A DNA stretch of 24,632 nt from Promethearchaeota archaeon (GTDB taxonomy: Archaea > Asgardarchaeota > Lokiarchaeia > Sigynarchaeales > SOKP01). The first letter of the stretch is position 1, and every line of letters starts with the position of its first letter. The position numbers and the translations under genes were made by a program. Below, piece after piece: positions 1 to 8,680 of the stretch. Where the stretch lies: NCBI GenBank assembly GCA_030605085.1, contig JAUWBH010000082.1, positions 1 to 24,632 of the forward strand, in the 5' to 3' direction. Below the pieces are notes generated by a model, which saw only the letters and a list, made by a program, of their open reading frames with translations, was not told the origin of the DNA and did not search any database.

Positions 1-2410
1 CCTTTCAAGATCTTCTGCATTAGCATCTAAAGCAACGGGGTATCCTTTAGCTTATATCGCTGCCAAATTGGCTATAGGTTACACTTTACCTGAGTTAAAA
101 AATAAAATAACAGGTATTACAACCGCTTGTTTTGAACCTGCGTTAGATTATCTTGTATTAAAAATACCTAGGTGGGATTTAACTAAATTTCAGAGAGTAG
201 ATAGAAAGATATCGTCAATGATGAAGAGCATAGGTGAAGTGATGGCAATAGGACGGACATTTGAAGAAGTATGTCAAAAAGCAATCAGAATGCTGGATAT
301 TGGAATGAAAGGTTTAGTTGGGAATAATATTGAGCCAATTGAGGACATTAACGAATTAAAATATGCATTGAATAATCCAACCGATTTAAGAATATTCCGT
401 ATTGTCGAAGCTATTAAACGAGGTATTTCTATAGATGAAATTTATCGCTTATCTCGAGTTGATAAGTGGTTCCTATATAAATTAAAGCATGTTATCGATA
501 TCGAGAAAAATCTGAGAGATTTAGATTTTCTGGAGGCAAATGATGATGATAAAAGGTATTGGTTTGAAAGAGCTAAACGTTTTGGGTTTTCAGACGGACA
601 AATAGCAAAACTAATAGGAATTGATGTAATTATTGTAAGAAGAATTCTAAAAAAAAAATATGGGATTAGACCTTTTGTTAAAAGAATTGACACGCTTGCC
701 GCAGAATGGCCAGCGATTACTAATTATCTCTATCTTACCTATGCTGCTTCAGAACATGATATAGATTTTGAGCAGGAACATAAAGAAAATCTTCGAAAAG
801 TAATTGTTTTAGGTTCGGGAACTTACCGAATTGGAGCCTCAGTGGAATTTGATTGGTGTTCTGTGAATTGTCTTTGGGGGCTAAAGAAATTAGGTATTGA
901 TCAAGCAATCATGATCAATTATAATCCTGAAACGGTATCAACCGATTACGATATTTCTGATAAATTGTATTTTGAGGAACTTTCTGGAGAGAGAGTCTTG
1001 GATATTGCTGAACTTGAAAAGCCAGATGGCATTATAGTGTCCGTTGGAGGGCAAATAGCCCAAAATCTAGCTGCTAAATTTTTCAAATATTCAGAATTTT
1101 TTAGAAAAGTTAACCTAAATATTCTCGGAACACATGGCAGTAGGATTGATATGGCAGAAGATCGTTCAAAATTCAGTAATTTGTTGGATCAATTAAATAT
1201 AAAGCAACCTCAATGGGCGATGTTGACAATGGAAAATGAGGCAATTGAGTTTGCAAAAAGAGTAGGATATCCCGTGCTGGTAAGGCCTTCATATGTACTT
1301 AGTGGTGCAGCGATGAGGGTCTCATACGATAAAATAACACTGCAAGACACTCTTGACCTAGCTGCTGCAGTATCAAAGGAATATCCGGTTGTTATTACTA
1401 AATTTTTTACTAACGCTAGAGAGATAGAATGTGATGGAATCTCCGATGGGACAAATGTTTTTATTGGAGCTATTGTAGAACATTTAGAAAATGCAGGCAT
1501 CCATTCGGGAGATGCCACAATGGCAATTCCTCCACAGACAATTTCGGATAAGGTAATCAAAGATATTGAGGATTATACTAAAAGAATTGCCCTAGCTTTA
1601 AAGATTAGAGGTCCTTTTAATGTTCAATATTTAGTTAAGAATGAAACGGTATATGTGATTGAATGTAATCTTCGTTCTAGTCGTAGTATGCCATATGTCT
1701 CAAAAACTCGTGGTATTAATCTCATGAGACTAGCGGCTGAAGTCTTTATGGGAAAAAAAATCCCTCAGAGATTAATGAATTTACCTTATGGTGATTATGT
1801 TTCTGTGAAGGCTCCTATGTTCTCATTTATGCGTCTTGATAAAGCAGATGTCCTCTTAGGAGTAGAAATGGCAAGTACAGGTGAATGTGCAGCAGTTGGA
1901 GAGGATTTCCCTGATGCTTTAATAAAAGCTCTTGAATCTACTGGAATAAATATTCCTATACATGGAGGAAATGTTCTTATCTCTGTAGGCGGTGAAGAAT
2001 TAAAAAGACAAATTGTCCCTCTAACTAAAAAACTAAAGGATTTAGGATTTACGATTTTTGCTACTGAAGACACTGCCTTAACCTTAAAAAATAATGGGAT
2101 ATACGCCGTAAAATTGTATAAAATCCACGAATATGGTATGGAGCCCAATATTATGGGTTGTCTTCAGAATGGAGCCATAGATTTAGTTATTAATATACCC
2201 CTTCCCACGACAGTAGAGGAGAAATTTAGAACAATAATGGAAGATGAATACAAAATTAGGCGGATGGCTGTGGATTTTAATATTCCCGTAATAATAAATT
2301 TACAGTTAGCTGAAGCTTTAATCGATGCTATCGAAAAATTTAGAAGAAAGGAATTATCTATTAAATCTTTAAACGAATACCATAAAGAGTTGAAAGAATT
2401 CTACTGGTAA
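1..2410 (+). CDS. carB: Carbamoyl-phosphate synthase large subunit, copy 1 (5' truncated by window)
   Basis: This gene makes carbamoyl phosphate from bicarbonate, ammonia and two ATP, for pyrimidine and arginine synthesis. The reading frame is open from base 2, and the first codons (LSRSSALASKATG) match the middle of the full-length copy downstream, so about 300 N-terminal residues lie outside the window; a start at the TTG of base 68 would be an artefact. Visible parts are the end of the first ATP-grasp half, the oligomerisation region, the complete second ATP-grasp half (VRPSYVLSG, IECNLRSSRS with the metal-binding Glu and Asn) and the C-terminal allosteric domain (FATEDTA, INIPLP). Wording such as AAEWPAITNYLY, SEHDIDF and IECNLRSSRS is closer to animal CAD/CPS1 than to E. 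coli CarB. It is similar along its length to the copy at 3703-7014 and keeps more of the eukaryote-like residues. Its glutaminase partner is probably just upstream. The function call is secure; which pathway it serves is not. Confidence 0.96.
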   Translation, partial: LSRSSALASKATGYPLAYIAAKLAIGYTLPELKNKITGITTACFEPALDYLVLKIPRWDLTKFQRVDRKISSMMKSIGEVMAIGRTFEEVCQKAIRMLDIGMKGLVGNNIEPIEDINELKYALNNPTDLRIFRIVEAIKRGISIDEIYRLSRVDKWFLYKLKHVIDIEKNLRDLDFLEANDDDKRYWFERAKRFGFSDGQIAKLIGIDVIIVRRILKKKYGIRPFVKRIDTLAAEWPAITNYLYLTYAASEHDIDFEQEHKENLRKVIVLGSGTYRIGASVEFDWCSVNCLWGLKKLGIDQAIMINYNPETVSTDYDISDKLYFEELSGERVLDIAELEKPDGIIVSVGGQIAQNLAAKFFKYSEFFRKVNLNILGTHGSRIDMAEDRSKFSNLLDQLNIKQPQWAMLTMENEAIEFAKRVGYPVLVRPSYVLSGAAMRVSYDKITLQDTLDLAAAVSKEYPVVITKFFTNAREIECDGISDGTNVFIGAIVEHLENAGIHSGDATMAIPPQTISDKVIKDIEDYTKRIALALKIRGPFNVQYLVKNETVYVIECNLRSSRSMPYVSKTRGINLMRLAAEVFMGKKIPQRLMNLPYGDYVSVKAPMFSFMRLDKADVLLGVEMASTGECAAVGEDFPDALIKALESTGINIPIHGGNVLISVGGEELKRQIVPLTKKLKDLGFTIFATEDTALTLKNNGIYAVKLYKIHEYGMEPNIMGCLQNGAIDLVINIPLPTTVEEKFRTIMEDEYKIRRMAVDFNIPVIINLQLAEALIDAIEKFRRKELSIKSLNEYHKELKEFYW

Positions 2411-2526
2411 TACTACTACTACAAATCTAATAATCCCAAGTTTATTTTTAATTTCCTAATTTTATACTCTAAAAGGTTATTGATGGGTTATTATAGATGT
2501 TAAGATAGTTTAATTAGTGTTATCAT

Positions 2527-2541
2527 ATTATATTTAAAAAA
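2527..2541 (+). promoter_or_regulatory. Candidate TATA box for the carA-carB pair
   Basis: The A/T run TTATATTTAAAA at about 2528-2539 lies roughly 26-37 bases before the carA ATG at 2565, in the 154-base gap after copy 1 of carB. With archaeal TATA-to-start spacing this would give a very short leader, which fits the absence of a ribosome site just before this ATG. The second CPS pair would then be transcribed separately from copy 1. The region is AT-rich, so the match alone is weak. Confidence 0.4.
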
Positions 2542-2564
2542 CTATCATTCAAATATTAAAAGCA

Positions 2565-3701
2565 ATGATATATAGAACTGAACGACCTGCCATCTTAATG
2601 TTTCAAGATGGAACCTATTTTGAAGGTATAGATATTGGAGCTACTAAAAAAGTTTTAGGCGAAGTTACTTTCTCAACCATTCCGGGATCTGGGTATATAG
2701 AGGCTTTAACGGACCCTACATTTAAGGATCAGATTGTACTTTTTACATATCCCTCTATTGGGAATTATGGTGTTCCAGATAAGATAAAGGACGAATATGG
2801 TATAATTAGACAATTTGAATCAGATTCTATCAAATTAAATGGGATAATTGTTAATGAGTACTGCAAAATTCCAAGTCATTACGAAAGCGTTAGAACTTTA
2901 GAAAATTGGCTCATTGAGGAGGAAATCCCCGGTATCCAATGGATTGATACAAGGCTGTTAACACAATCCTTTGTCGAAGAAGGAAGTAAATTAGGATTAA
3001 TCCAAGTATATGATGTTGGTGAAAAACCAAATATTGACGAATTAAAAGAAGAAGCTAAAAATATTGAGAATCCCAAAGATAAAAATCTAGTAGAAAGCGT
3101 AACCGTTAAAGAAATAAGGAAATATTCACCCGCTAATCCAAAAGGAACTGTTGTTATTTTGGATTTAGGTGTAAAAAATAACATTATTAGAACATTGCTA
3201 TCTAAAAATTTAGAAGTTATTTTAGTTCCATATCACTATGATTACAATAAGATAATAGAGTTAAATCCAAATGGAATTTTATTAACAAATGGACCAGGAA
3301 ATCCAAATATTTTACAACAACCTATAAAAACAGCTAAAGAATTAATTGAAAACAACATTCCAACTATGGGTATTGGACTTGGCCACAACATAATTGGAAT
3401 GGCTGCGGGTGCAACATGTTATAAAATGATTGCTGAACATAGAGGTGGTAGAACTACTGTAGAAAATGGCGCAGACCGTTGTCACATAACGTTTCAAAAC
3501 CATGGATACTGTTTAAAGGATTTTGAAAAGGACAGTTTTAAGGAATTATTCCATGATAAGGACGATGAAACAAATGAAGGTTTAATTCACCAGAGTAAGC
3601 CAATTTTCACTGTTGCATTTAATCCAGAAGCATCTCCGGGAGCGTTAGATATGAAAAAACCAATATTTGATAAATTTATGAAATTTATGGAGGTATTATA
3701 A
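2565..3701 (+). CDS. carA: Carbamoyl-phosphate synthase small subunit, glutaminase-inactive
   Basis: This is the CarA family at normal length (378 residues). The N-terminal CarA domain is clear (LTDP, YPSIGNYGVPD, SHYESVRTLENWL, IDTR), followed by a class I glutamine amidotransferase domain (TNGPGNP, GLGHN, QNHGY, PEASPG). In active CarA the nucleophile elbow reads GICLGHQ; here it is GIGLGHN, so the catalytic Cys is Gly271 (codon GGA at 3375) and the following Gln is Asn275. The catalytic His before PEASPG is Asn353, while the Glu of the triad is kept (Glu355). Glutamine hydrolysis should therefore be lost and the subunit would act as a structural or regulatory partner in an ammonia-dependent enzyme. 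The fold, length and reading frame are intact, which argues for a maintained function. The N-terminal wording (YPSIGNYGVPD, IPSHYESVRTL) is close to eukaryotic CPS. One base separates its stop from the next ATG. The family is certain; loss of activity is inferred from the missing residues. Confidence 0.93.
   Translation: MIYRTERPAILMFQDGTYFEGIDIGATKKVLGEVTFSTIPGSGYIEALTDPTFKDQIVLFTYPSIGNYGVPDKIKDEYGIIRQFESDSIKLNGIIVNEYCKIPSHYESVRTLENWLIEEEIPGIQWIDTRLLTQSFVEEGSKLGLIQVYDVGEKPNIDELKEEAKNIENPKDKNLVESVTVKEIRKYSPANPKGTVVILDLGVKNNIIRTLLSKNLEVILVPYHYDYNKIIELNPNGILLTNGPGNPNILQQPIKTAKELIENNIPTMGIGLGHNIIGMAAGATCYKMIAEHRGGRTTVENGADRCHITFQNHGYCLKDFEKDSFKELFHDKDDETNEGLIHQSKPIFTVAFNPEASPGALDMKKPIFDKFMKFMEVL
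3689..3694 (+). promoter_or_regulatory. Ribosome binding site of carB copy 2
   Basis: GGAGGT lies inside the last codons of carA, 8 bases before the ATG at 3703. It fixes that start and shows that carA and carB copy 2 are translated from one message. Confidence 0.8.
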
Positions 3702-3702
3702 A

Positions 3703-6700
3703 ATGCCCCTAGATAAATCCTTAAAGAAAGTTATGGTATTAGGTTCTGGAGCTGTAAGAATAGGTCAAGCAGGAGAATTCGATTATAGCGGAAGTCAAGT
3801 TCTAAAAGCATTAAACGAGGAAGGGATTAAAACGATTTTAGTAAACCCTAATATAGCAACTATTCAAACGGACCCTCAAATGTCCCATAAAGTGTATTTA
3901 CTCCCTATTAATGTTAAATATGTCGAAGCAATAATTAAAAAAGAAAGACCAGATGGAATCTGCTTGGCTTTTGGGGGACAAACAGCTCTTAATGTAGGTG
4001 TAGAGCTATATGAAGCGGGAATTCTAGATAAATACGATGTTAAAGTTTGTGGCACTCCTATTAAAGCTATTGAAGCAACTGAAGATAGAAATTTATTTGT
4101 TAAAGCAATGAATGACGTTGACTGTCCTGTCTGCAAAAATATAGCGGTAAATAATTACAAAGATGCTATAAAAGCAGCGAAAGAAATAGGTTTTCCTATA
4201 ATGTTGAGGGTTGGATATGTTTTGGGAGGCAGAGGTTCTGCATTTATTTACAATTGGGACCAATTCGAAAGATTAGCGAAAAGAGGTCTAGCCCAATCAA
4301 GAATTAATCAAATCTTAATCGAAGAAAGTGTATGGGGTTGGAAGGAGATTGAATTTGAAATTCTTCGAGATGCAGAAGACAATTGTTTCATCAATTGTAG
4401 CATGGAGAATATAGATCCATGTGGAATACATACAGGAGACTCAATTGTGGTTGCCCCTGCCCAAACATTGACTGATGAAGAATTACAAATGCTCCGTTCT
4501 GCATCAATACGAGCAACTAAAGGTGTCGGGGTATGTGGAGAATGTAACATTCAATGGGCACTAGATCCTTTTTCTAAAAAATTTAGAGCGATTGAAATTA
4601 ATGCTCGATTATCTAGGTCCTCAGCACTAGCTTCAAAGGCTACTGGTTATCCATTAGCATATATAGCGGCAAAAATAGCAGTTGGGTATACACTACCTGA
4701 GTTATTAAATCAAATAACGCTCAAAACCACTGCACATTTTGAACCTGCAACAGATTACATGATTTTAAAATATCCGCGCTGGGATTTGACTAAATTTAAG
4801 AGGGTAGAAAGGCGTATTGGGCCGCAAATGAAGGGTGTAGGCGAATGCATGTCGATTGGACGCAGTTTCGAAGAAGTCTGCCAAAAAGCTATACGAATGC
4901 TAGATATCGGATTAAAAGGATTCGTAGCTAATGAGCTTGAACCAATTAAGGATATTAACGAATTGAAATATGAATTGAGAAATCCAACTGATTTACGATT
5001 TTTAAGAATTGGAGAAGCAATAAAGCGAGGCATATCCATTGATGAAATTTATGAAAAATCTATGGTCGATAAGTGGTTTCTCTATAAACTTAAAAATATA
5101 ATAGATATTGAGCAAAATCTGAAAGAATTAGATTTCTTGGGATCATCAGACGAAGAAAAACAATATTGGTTGATGAGAGCTAAAAGATATGGTTTTTCAG
5201 ACGGTCAAATAGCAAAGATAATCGGTATAGATACTCCTACAATAAGGAGATTACGAAAAAGATATAATATTGTTCCTTATGTGAAGATGATAGATACATT
5301 AGCGGGGCAATGCGTTCCTACAAGGCATTATTTATATCTTACTTATTGGGGAAACAAACATGATATCGATTTTGAAAAGGAAGAGAAGCAGAATCTTAAA
5401 AAAGTAATTGTATTAGGCTGTGGAACTTATCGAATAGGAAGCAGTTGTGAGTTCGATTGGGGTAGCGTTAACTGTCTTTGGGGCTTACAGAAATTAGGTA
5501 TTGATAAAGCTATAATGATAAATTATAATCCTGAAACTGTTTCAACCGATTATGATGTTGTAGATCGCTTATATTTCGAAGAACTTTCGGGTGAAAGAGT
5601 TTTGGATATTTGTGAACTTGAAAAAGCTTATGGCATAGTTTTAAATGCAGGAGGGCAAATAGCACAAAATTTAGCAACTAAGTTTGCTAAATACTCTGAA
5701 TTTTACCGAAAAGCCAATATAAATATTTTAGGGACTCATGGCTCTCGCGTAGATATGGCGGAAGACAGAGCTAAATTCAGTTCTCTTTTGGATCAGCTGG
5801 AGATAAAACAACCAGAATGGGCGATGTTAACAACAAAAGAAGACGCTATTAAGTTTGCTAAAAAAGTACAATATCCTGTTCTCGTAAGACCTTCCTACGT
5901 ATTAAGTGGTGCGGCAATGAGGGTCTCATATGATGAGAAAACATTACTTGATACTCTCGATTTAGCTGCTGCAGTCTCAAGAGAATATCCCGTTGTAATT
6001 ACTAAATTCTTTACGGACTCACGTGAAGTAGAATGTGATGGCGTATGCGATGGTGAAAATGTTCTTATTGGCGCAATTGTTGAACATATTGAGAATGCGG
6101 GTGTGCATAGTGGAGATGCTATTATGTCAATTCCTCCACAAACGATTTCAGATAAAGTAGTTAAAGATATTGAGGACTATACCAGGAGAATTGCTCTAGC
6201 TCTTAAAATAATGGGACCCTTCAACATTCAATACTTGGTAAAAAATGAAAAAGTTTATGTAATTGAATGTAACCTTCGTTCAAGCAGGAGTATGCCCTAT
6301 GTTTCCAAAATACGCGGAATTAATTTAATGAAATTAGCAGCAGAAGTCATATTGGGTAAAAAAATTCCTAAGAGACTTTTAGATTTGCCCTACGGTGAGT
6401 TTGTTGGTGTAAAAGCGCCAATGTTTTCGTTCATGCGACTAGAGAACGCTGATGTAATATTGGGCGTTGAAATGAATTCAATGGGCGAAGTGGCGGCAAT
6501 TGATGAAGACTTTCCTGATGCCTTGATGAAATCTCTTGAAGCAGCAGAAAACTACATTCCTATTGATGGTGGTAATATTTTGATCTCAATTGGAGGGGAA
6601 GAATTAAAAAAACAAGTAATTCCCATCGCTAAAAAACTAAAGGGTCTGGGATTTACGATTTTTGCCACTGAAGACACTGCGATAGCTCTCAAAAATGAAG

Positions 6701-7014
6701 GTATTGAAGCAGTTAGGTTGTATAAAGTTCATGAAACGGGAATGGAACCTAATATTTTGAGATGTCTTCAAGACGGACGGATAGATATGGTGATTAACAT
6801 TCCTTTGCCGACAACTGTAGAATCAAAATTTAGACAAATAATGGAAGATGAATATAAAATAAGACGTATGGCAGTTGATTATAATATCCCCGTTATTATT
6901 AACCTTCAATTAGCTAAAGCAATCGTTGATGCCATCGAAAAAGTACGAGAAAAGCCATTAGTTGTTAAATCTTTAAATGATTATCATCGTATGTTAAAAG
7001 AAGTATACTGGTAG
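3703..7014 (+). CDS. carB: Carbamoyl-phosphate synthase large subunit, copy 2 (full length)
   Basis: This 1103-residue synthetase has two ATP-grasp halves and a C-terminal allosteric domain; bacterial CarB is usually near 1070. Half one carries GQAGEFDYSGSQ, TGDSIVVAPAQTL, CNIQWAL and IEINARLSRSS (near residue 296, with the metal-binding Glu and Asn). Half two carries VRPSYVLSGAAM (near 729) and VIECNLRSSRS (near 853). Both active sites look complete. The last 120 or so residues keep the Thr-rich FATEDTA and a Lys (LYKVHE) at the position of the Lys that holds UMP phosphate in E. coli CarB. GQAGEFDYSGSQ, GECNIQ and IECNL are typical of eukaryotic CPS and of some bacteria, not of E. coli. The start follows GGAGGT. 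It is one base after the glutaminase-dead carA, so the pair likely forms an ammonia-dependent CPS. Compared with copy 1 it has drifted at several positions (AGQCVPTRHYLY for AAEWPAITNYLY, LNAGGQ for VSVGGQ). Confidence 0.96.
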   Translation: MPLDKSLKKVMVLGSGAVRIGQAGEFDYSGSQVLKALNEEGIKTILVNPNIATIQTDPQMSHKVYLLPINVKYVEAIIKKERPDGICLAFGGQTALNVGVELYEAGILDKYDVKVCGTPIKAIEATEDRNLFVKAMNDVDCPVCKNIAVNNYKDAIKAAKEIGFPIMLRVGYVLGGRGSAFIYNWDQFERLAKRGLAQSRINQILIEESVWGWKEIEFEILRDAEDNCFINCSMENIDPCGIHTGDSIVVAPAQTLTDEELQMLRSASIRATKGVGVCGECNIQWALDPFSKKFRAIEINARLSRSSALASKATGYPLAYIAAKIAVGYTLPELLNQITLKTTAHFEPATDYMILKYPRWDLTKFKRVERRIGPQMKGVGECMSIGRSFEEVCQKAIRMLDIGLKGFVANELEPIKDINELKYELRNPTDLRFLRIGEAIKRGISIDEIYEKSMVDKWFLYKLKNIIDIEQNLKELDFLGSSDEEKQYWLMRAKRYGFSDGQIAKIIGIDTPTIRRLRKRYNIVPYVKMIDTLAGQCVPTRHYLYLTYWGNKHDIDFEKEEKQNLKKVIVLGCGTYRIGSSCEFDWGSVNCLWGLQKLGIDKAIMINYNPETVSTDYDVVDRLYFEELSGERVLDICELEKAYGIVLNAGGQIAQNLATKFAKYSEFYRKANINILGTHGSRVDMAEDRAKFSSLLDQLEIKQPEWAMLTTKEDAIKFAKKVQYPVLVRPSYVLSGAAMRVSYDEKTLLDTLDLAAAVSREYPVVITKFFTDSREVECDGVCDGENVLIGAIVEHIENAGVHSGDAIMSIPPQTISDKVVKDIEDYTRRIALALKIMGPFNIQYLVKNEKVYVIECNLRSSRSMPYVSKIRGINLMKLAAEVILGKKIPKRLLDLPYGEFVGVKAPMFSFMRLENADVILGVEMNSMGEVAAIDEDFPDALMKSLEAAENYIPIDGGNILISIGGEELKKQVIPIAKKLKGLGFTIFATEDTAIALKNEGIEAVRLYKVHETGMEPNILRCLQDGRIDMVINIPLPTTVESKFRQIMEDEYKIRRMAVDYNIPVIINLQLAKAIVDAIEKVREKPLVVKSLNDYHRMLKEVYW

Positions 7015-7066
7015 TCTGATTTAAACCTTTAATTTTCCTTAAAATTTTTAGTATTTAACTAGATAC

Positions 7067-7234
7067 TTACGATTTTTCCAAAAAAGTTTTAAAAATCGAT
7101 TCGCGAAACTCTTTTGGTTGAATTTGCAATTCTTCATTAATCCACATCTTAGATTTAATTTCATCAAGTAATTCTTCTAACTTTAAATCATACGCTATAT
7201 CTATGTCCGACACATTATCATAATATAAGATTAC
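7067..7234 (-). CDS. Small acidic open frame, unknown function, with misplaced start
   Basis: I do not recognise this family. On the minus strand a 55-residue frame ends at the TAA of 7067-7069 and reads like real protein (YYDNVSDIDIAYDLKLEEL near its start, EFRESIFKTFLEKS at its end), mixed charged and helical. The only good ribosome site (AGGAG, complement of 7246-7250) sits 9 bases before an ATG at 7236-7234, but that ATG is followed at once by TAA. One added base after the ATG would join it to this frame as MVILYYDN. Otherwise translation could begin at the GTG at 7213-7211 and give 48 residues. It may be a small real gene, the tail of a decayed gene, or a gene hit by a one-base deletion or assembly error. 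Confidence 0.4.
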   Translation of the reverse strand, partial: VILYYDNVSDIDIAYDLKLEELLDEIKSKMWINEELQIQPKEFRESIFKTFLEKS

Positions 7235-7355
7235 ATATTTAAAATCTCCTTATATAGGATTATTAACTTATTAATAATTTACATTTATTTAAATATCTTT
7301 AGAGGAAATATTATATAAAAAAAGGAAAATAGAGTATATTAATTCTTTTATAATT

Positions 7356-7579
7356 ATGGGGGAACTAAAAGATGCTTTAAAGGAATTTAAAGATGGAGTT
7401 CTTCTTGAATAACCTGATGAGAGAGAGTTAAAGGCGCGAGAGGAAGAGAAAATACGGAATGAAGAAGAATTGGAGAAAATTAGGCAAGCATTAGAAAAGT
7501 AGGAATTACAGCTACTTGAATGCGTAATCCTAAGATTGCTCACGAGCTTTTTGTTAACCAGCTTGAAACCACTTTCTGA
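7356..7579 (+). pseudogene. Decayed small coiled-coil protein gene
   Basis: From the ATG at 7356 the frame reads MGELKDALKEFKDGVLLE, stops (TAA), and continues in the same frame as a charged helix (PDERELKAREEEKIRNEEEL, then EKIRQALEK) to a TAG at 7500-7502. After ELQLLE, removing two bases near 7521 restores a sensible end, RNPKIAHELFVNQLETTF, with a TGA at 7577-7579. Two stops and one frameshift interrupt a sequence that otherwise looks like one small protein of about 72 residues with a coiled coil. A TTTAAATA box lies upstream near 7290. I do not know the family. The serine-rich open frame on the opposite strand is the shadow of this charged helix. Confidence 0.45.
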
Positions 7580-7622
7580 AACTTTTTAATAATGGTAATA
7601 AATTCAATTAATCGAGAGAGTA

Positions 7623-8537
7623 TTATTCATTTAGAAGGATTTCTGAGAAATAATCAACTATTAAATTTATTACTAATTCTCCTAATTCCTTTATAGGTTT
7701 TACTTTTCCACCGTCTAAGGTTCTAAGAGCTTTTAAACATTTCCATAAATTATGGGTATCATTTTCCTTAGTACCTAAATGCTCTGGATATTTACCTTGT
7801 ATTAAATAACCTCCTAGTCCTCCGAGTGGTGGCCATTTTTTTAGAGCATTATCAAAGTCTTTTTCAAGTTCTTTGTTCATTATTTTTAATTTCTCCTCAT
7901 CCATAGCACCTATAGCATATAACATGGAATGTTCCATATGGCCTGCATGACCTGCACTCGTCATAATTTTGTATAATTCTCTTTTTATTTTTTTAGGATT
8001 ACCTCCCTTCAAAGCGAGCTCTTTAGTTAGCCCCTCTATTGCCCCTAATATTTTATCCGTGTTGTCCTGTGCAAGTCTTTCTAGAGAAGGAATTATCACT
8101 TTCTCTAATTTGAGATCGTTTTTAATTTCCTCTTCATATTCAAAAAGGGGATTATTACCACCATGACCTGTATAAATGAATATCTTAGAAGCAGGAAAAC
8201 CCATTTCTTTATAGATATTGATGTGGTATCTCAAAAATCCTTTTAATCTTTCCACTAATTCTTTTACAGGAATGTATTTAGGAGACCAGAGCCTTCCGGC
8301 GTCAGTAAAATCCGTAGTCCATGGGACATGTGCCACATACCTTGAACCTGTTTTAACTGATATAAGATGTGCAACTCTTTGAGCATGTAAATCATCTGCT
8401 ATTCTTGGCAGCGCATATCCATGACCTTCTTCAGGATTACCTATCGAAAAAATCAGCCACTTTCCTTCGTTTTTTTCGTAGGGTCCCCAGTCATCCATTT
8501 TTCCATCTAACGATAATTCAGAATTTTTTTCAGACAT
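7623..8537 (-). CDS. Creatininase-family metal-dependent amidohydrolase
   Basis: This 304-residue protein belongs to the creatininase family, metal-dependent hydrolases that include creatininase, the archaeal formamide hydrolase ArfB and the inositol-pathway hydrolase IolN. The ligand pattern is visible: Glu37-x-His39 followed eleven residues after Glu37 by Asp48 (PEEGHGYALPRIADD), His125 in TGHGGN, and HAGHME with Glu202 near residues 197-202. In most members the last motif is HAGELETS, so the His at 200 is unusual. No signal peptide or membrane segment is seen, so it should be cytosolic. It is transcribed away from the aminotransferase at 8681, with a 143-base shared promoter region. In Thermotoga a creatininase-type hydrolase (IolN) works with a zinc-type dehydrogenase on oxidised inositol, and a zinc-type dehydrogenase is nearby here, so a related role is possible. 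The substrate cannot be read from the sequence. Confidence 0.85.
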   Translation of the reverse strand: MSEKNSELSLDGKMDDWGPYEKNEGKWLIFSIGNPEEGHGYALPRIADDLHAQRVAHLISVKTGSRYVAHVPWTTDFTDAGRLWSPKYIPVKELVERLKGFLRYHINIYKEMGFPASKIFIYTGHGGNNPLFEYEEEIKNDLKLEKVIIPSLERLAQDNTDKILGAIEGLTKELALKGGNPKKIKRELYKIMTSAGHAGHMEHSMLYAIGAMDEEKLKIMNKELEKDFDNALKKWPPLGGLGGYLIQGKYPEHLGTKENDTHNLWKCLKALRTLDGGKVKPIKELGELVINLIVDYFSEILLNE

Positions 8538-8680
8538 AGTCTTGATTTAGAAGAAATCATTTTAAAAATTTTTCTTGAAGAAGTAAAACTATTATATTTA
8601 AAGGTCTAAGAATTTGTAAGTTTATTAAAACACTTTTAATTATACTTTTCATCGGGTTTATGAAGTAAGAATTTTATAAC

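Noticed and set aside
1210..2148. Minus-strand open frames of 116-117 codons inside carB copy 1
   Set aside because: They are antisense to a strongly conserved enzyme and have no family features.
68..2410. A complete CarB-like protein starting at TTG 68
   Set aside because: The frame is open to base 2 and the upstream codons match the middle of the full-length copy, so the gene is cut by the window edge and does not start here.
7356..7579. Stop-codon recoding (TAA and TAG read through) to give one continuous small protein
   Set aside because: Two different stops plus a frameshift in a short gene are more simply explained by decay; no other gene here shows internal stops.
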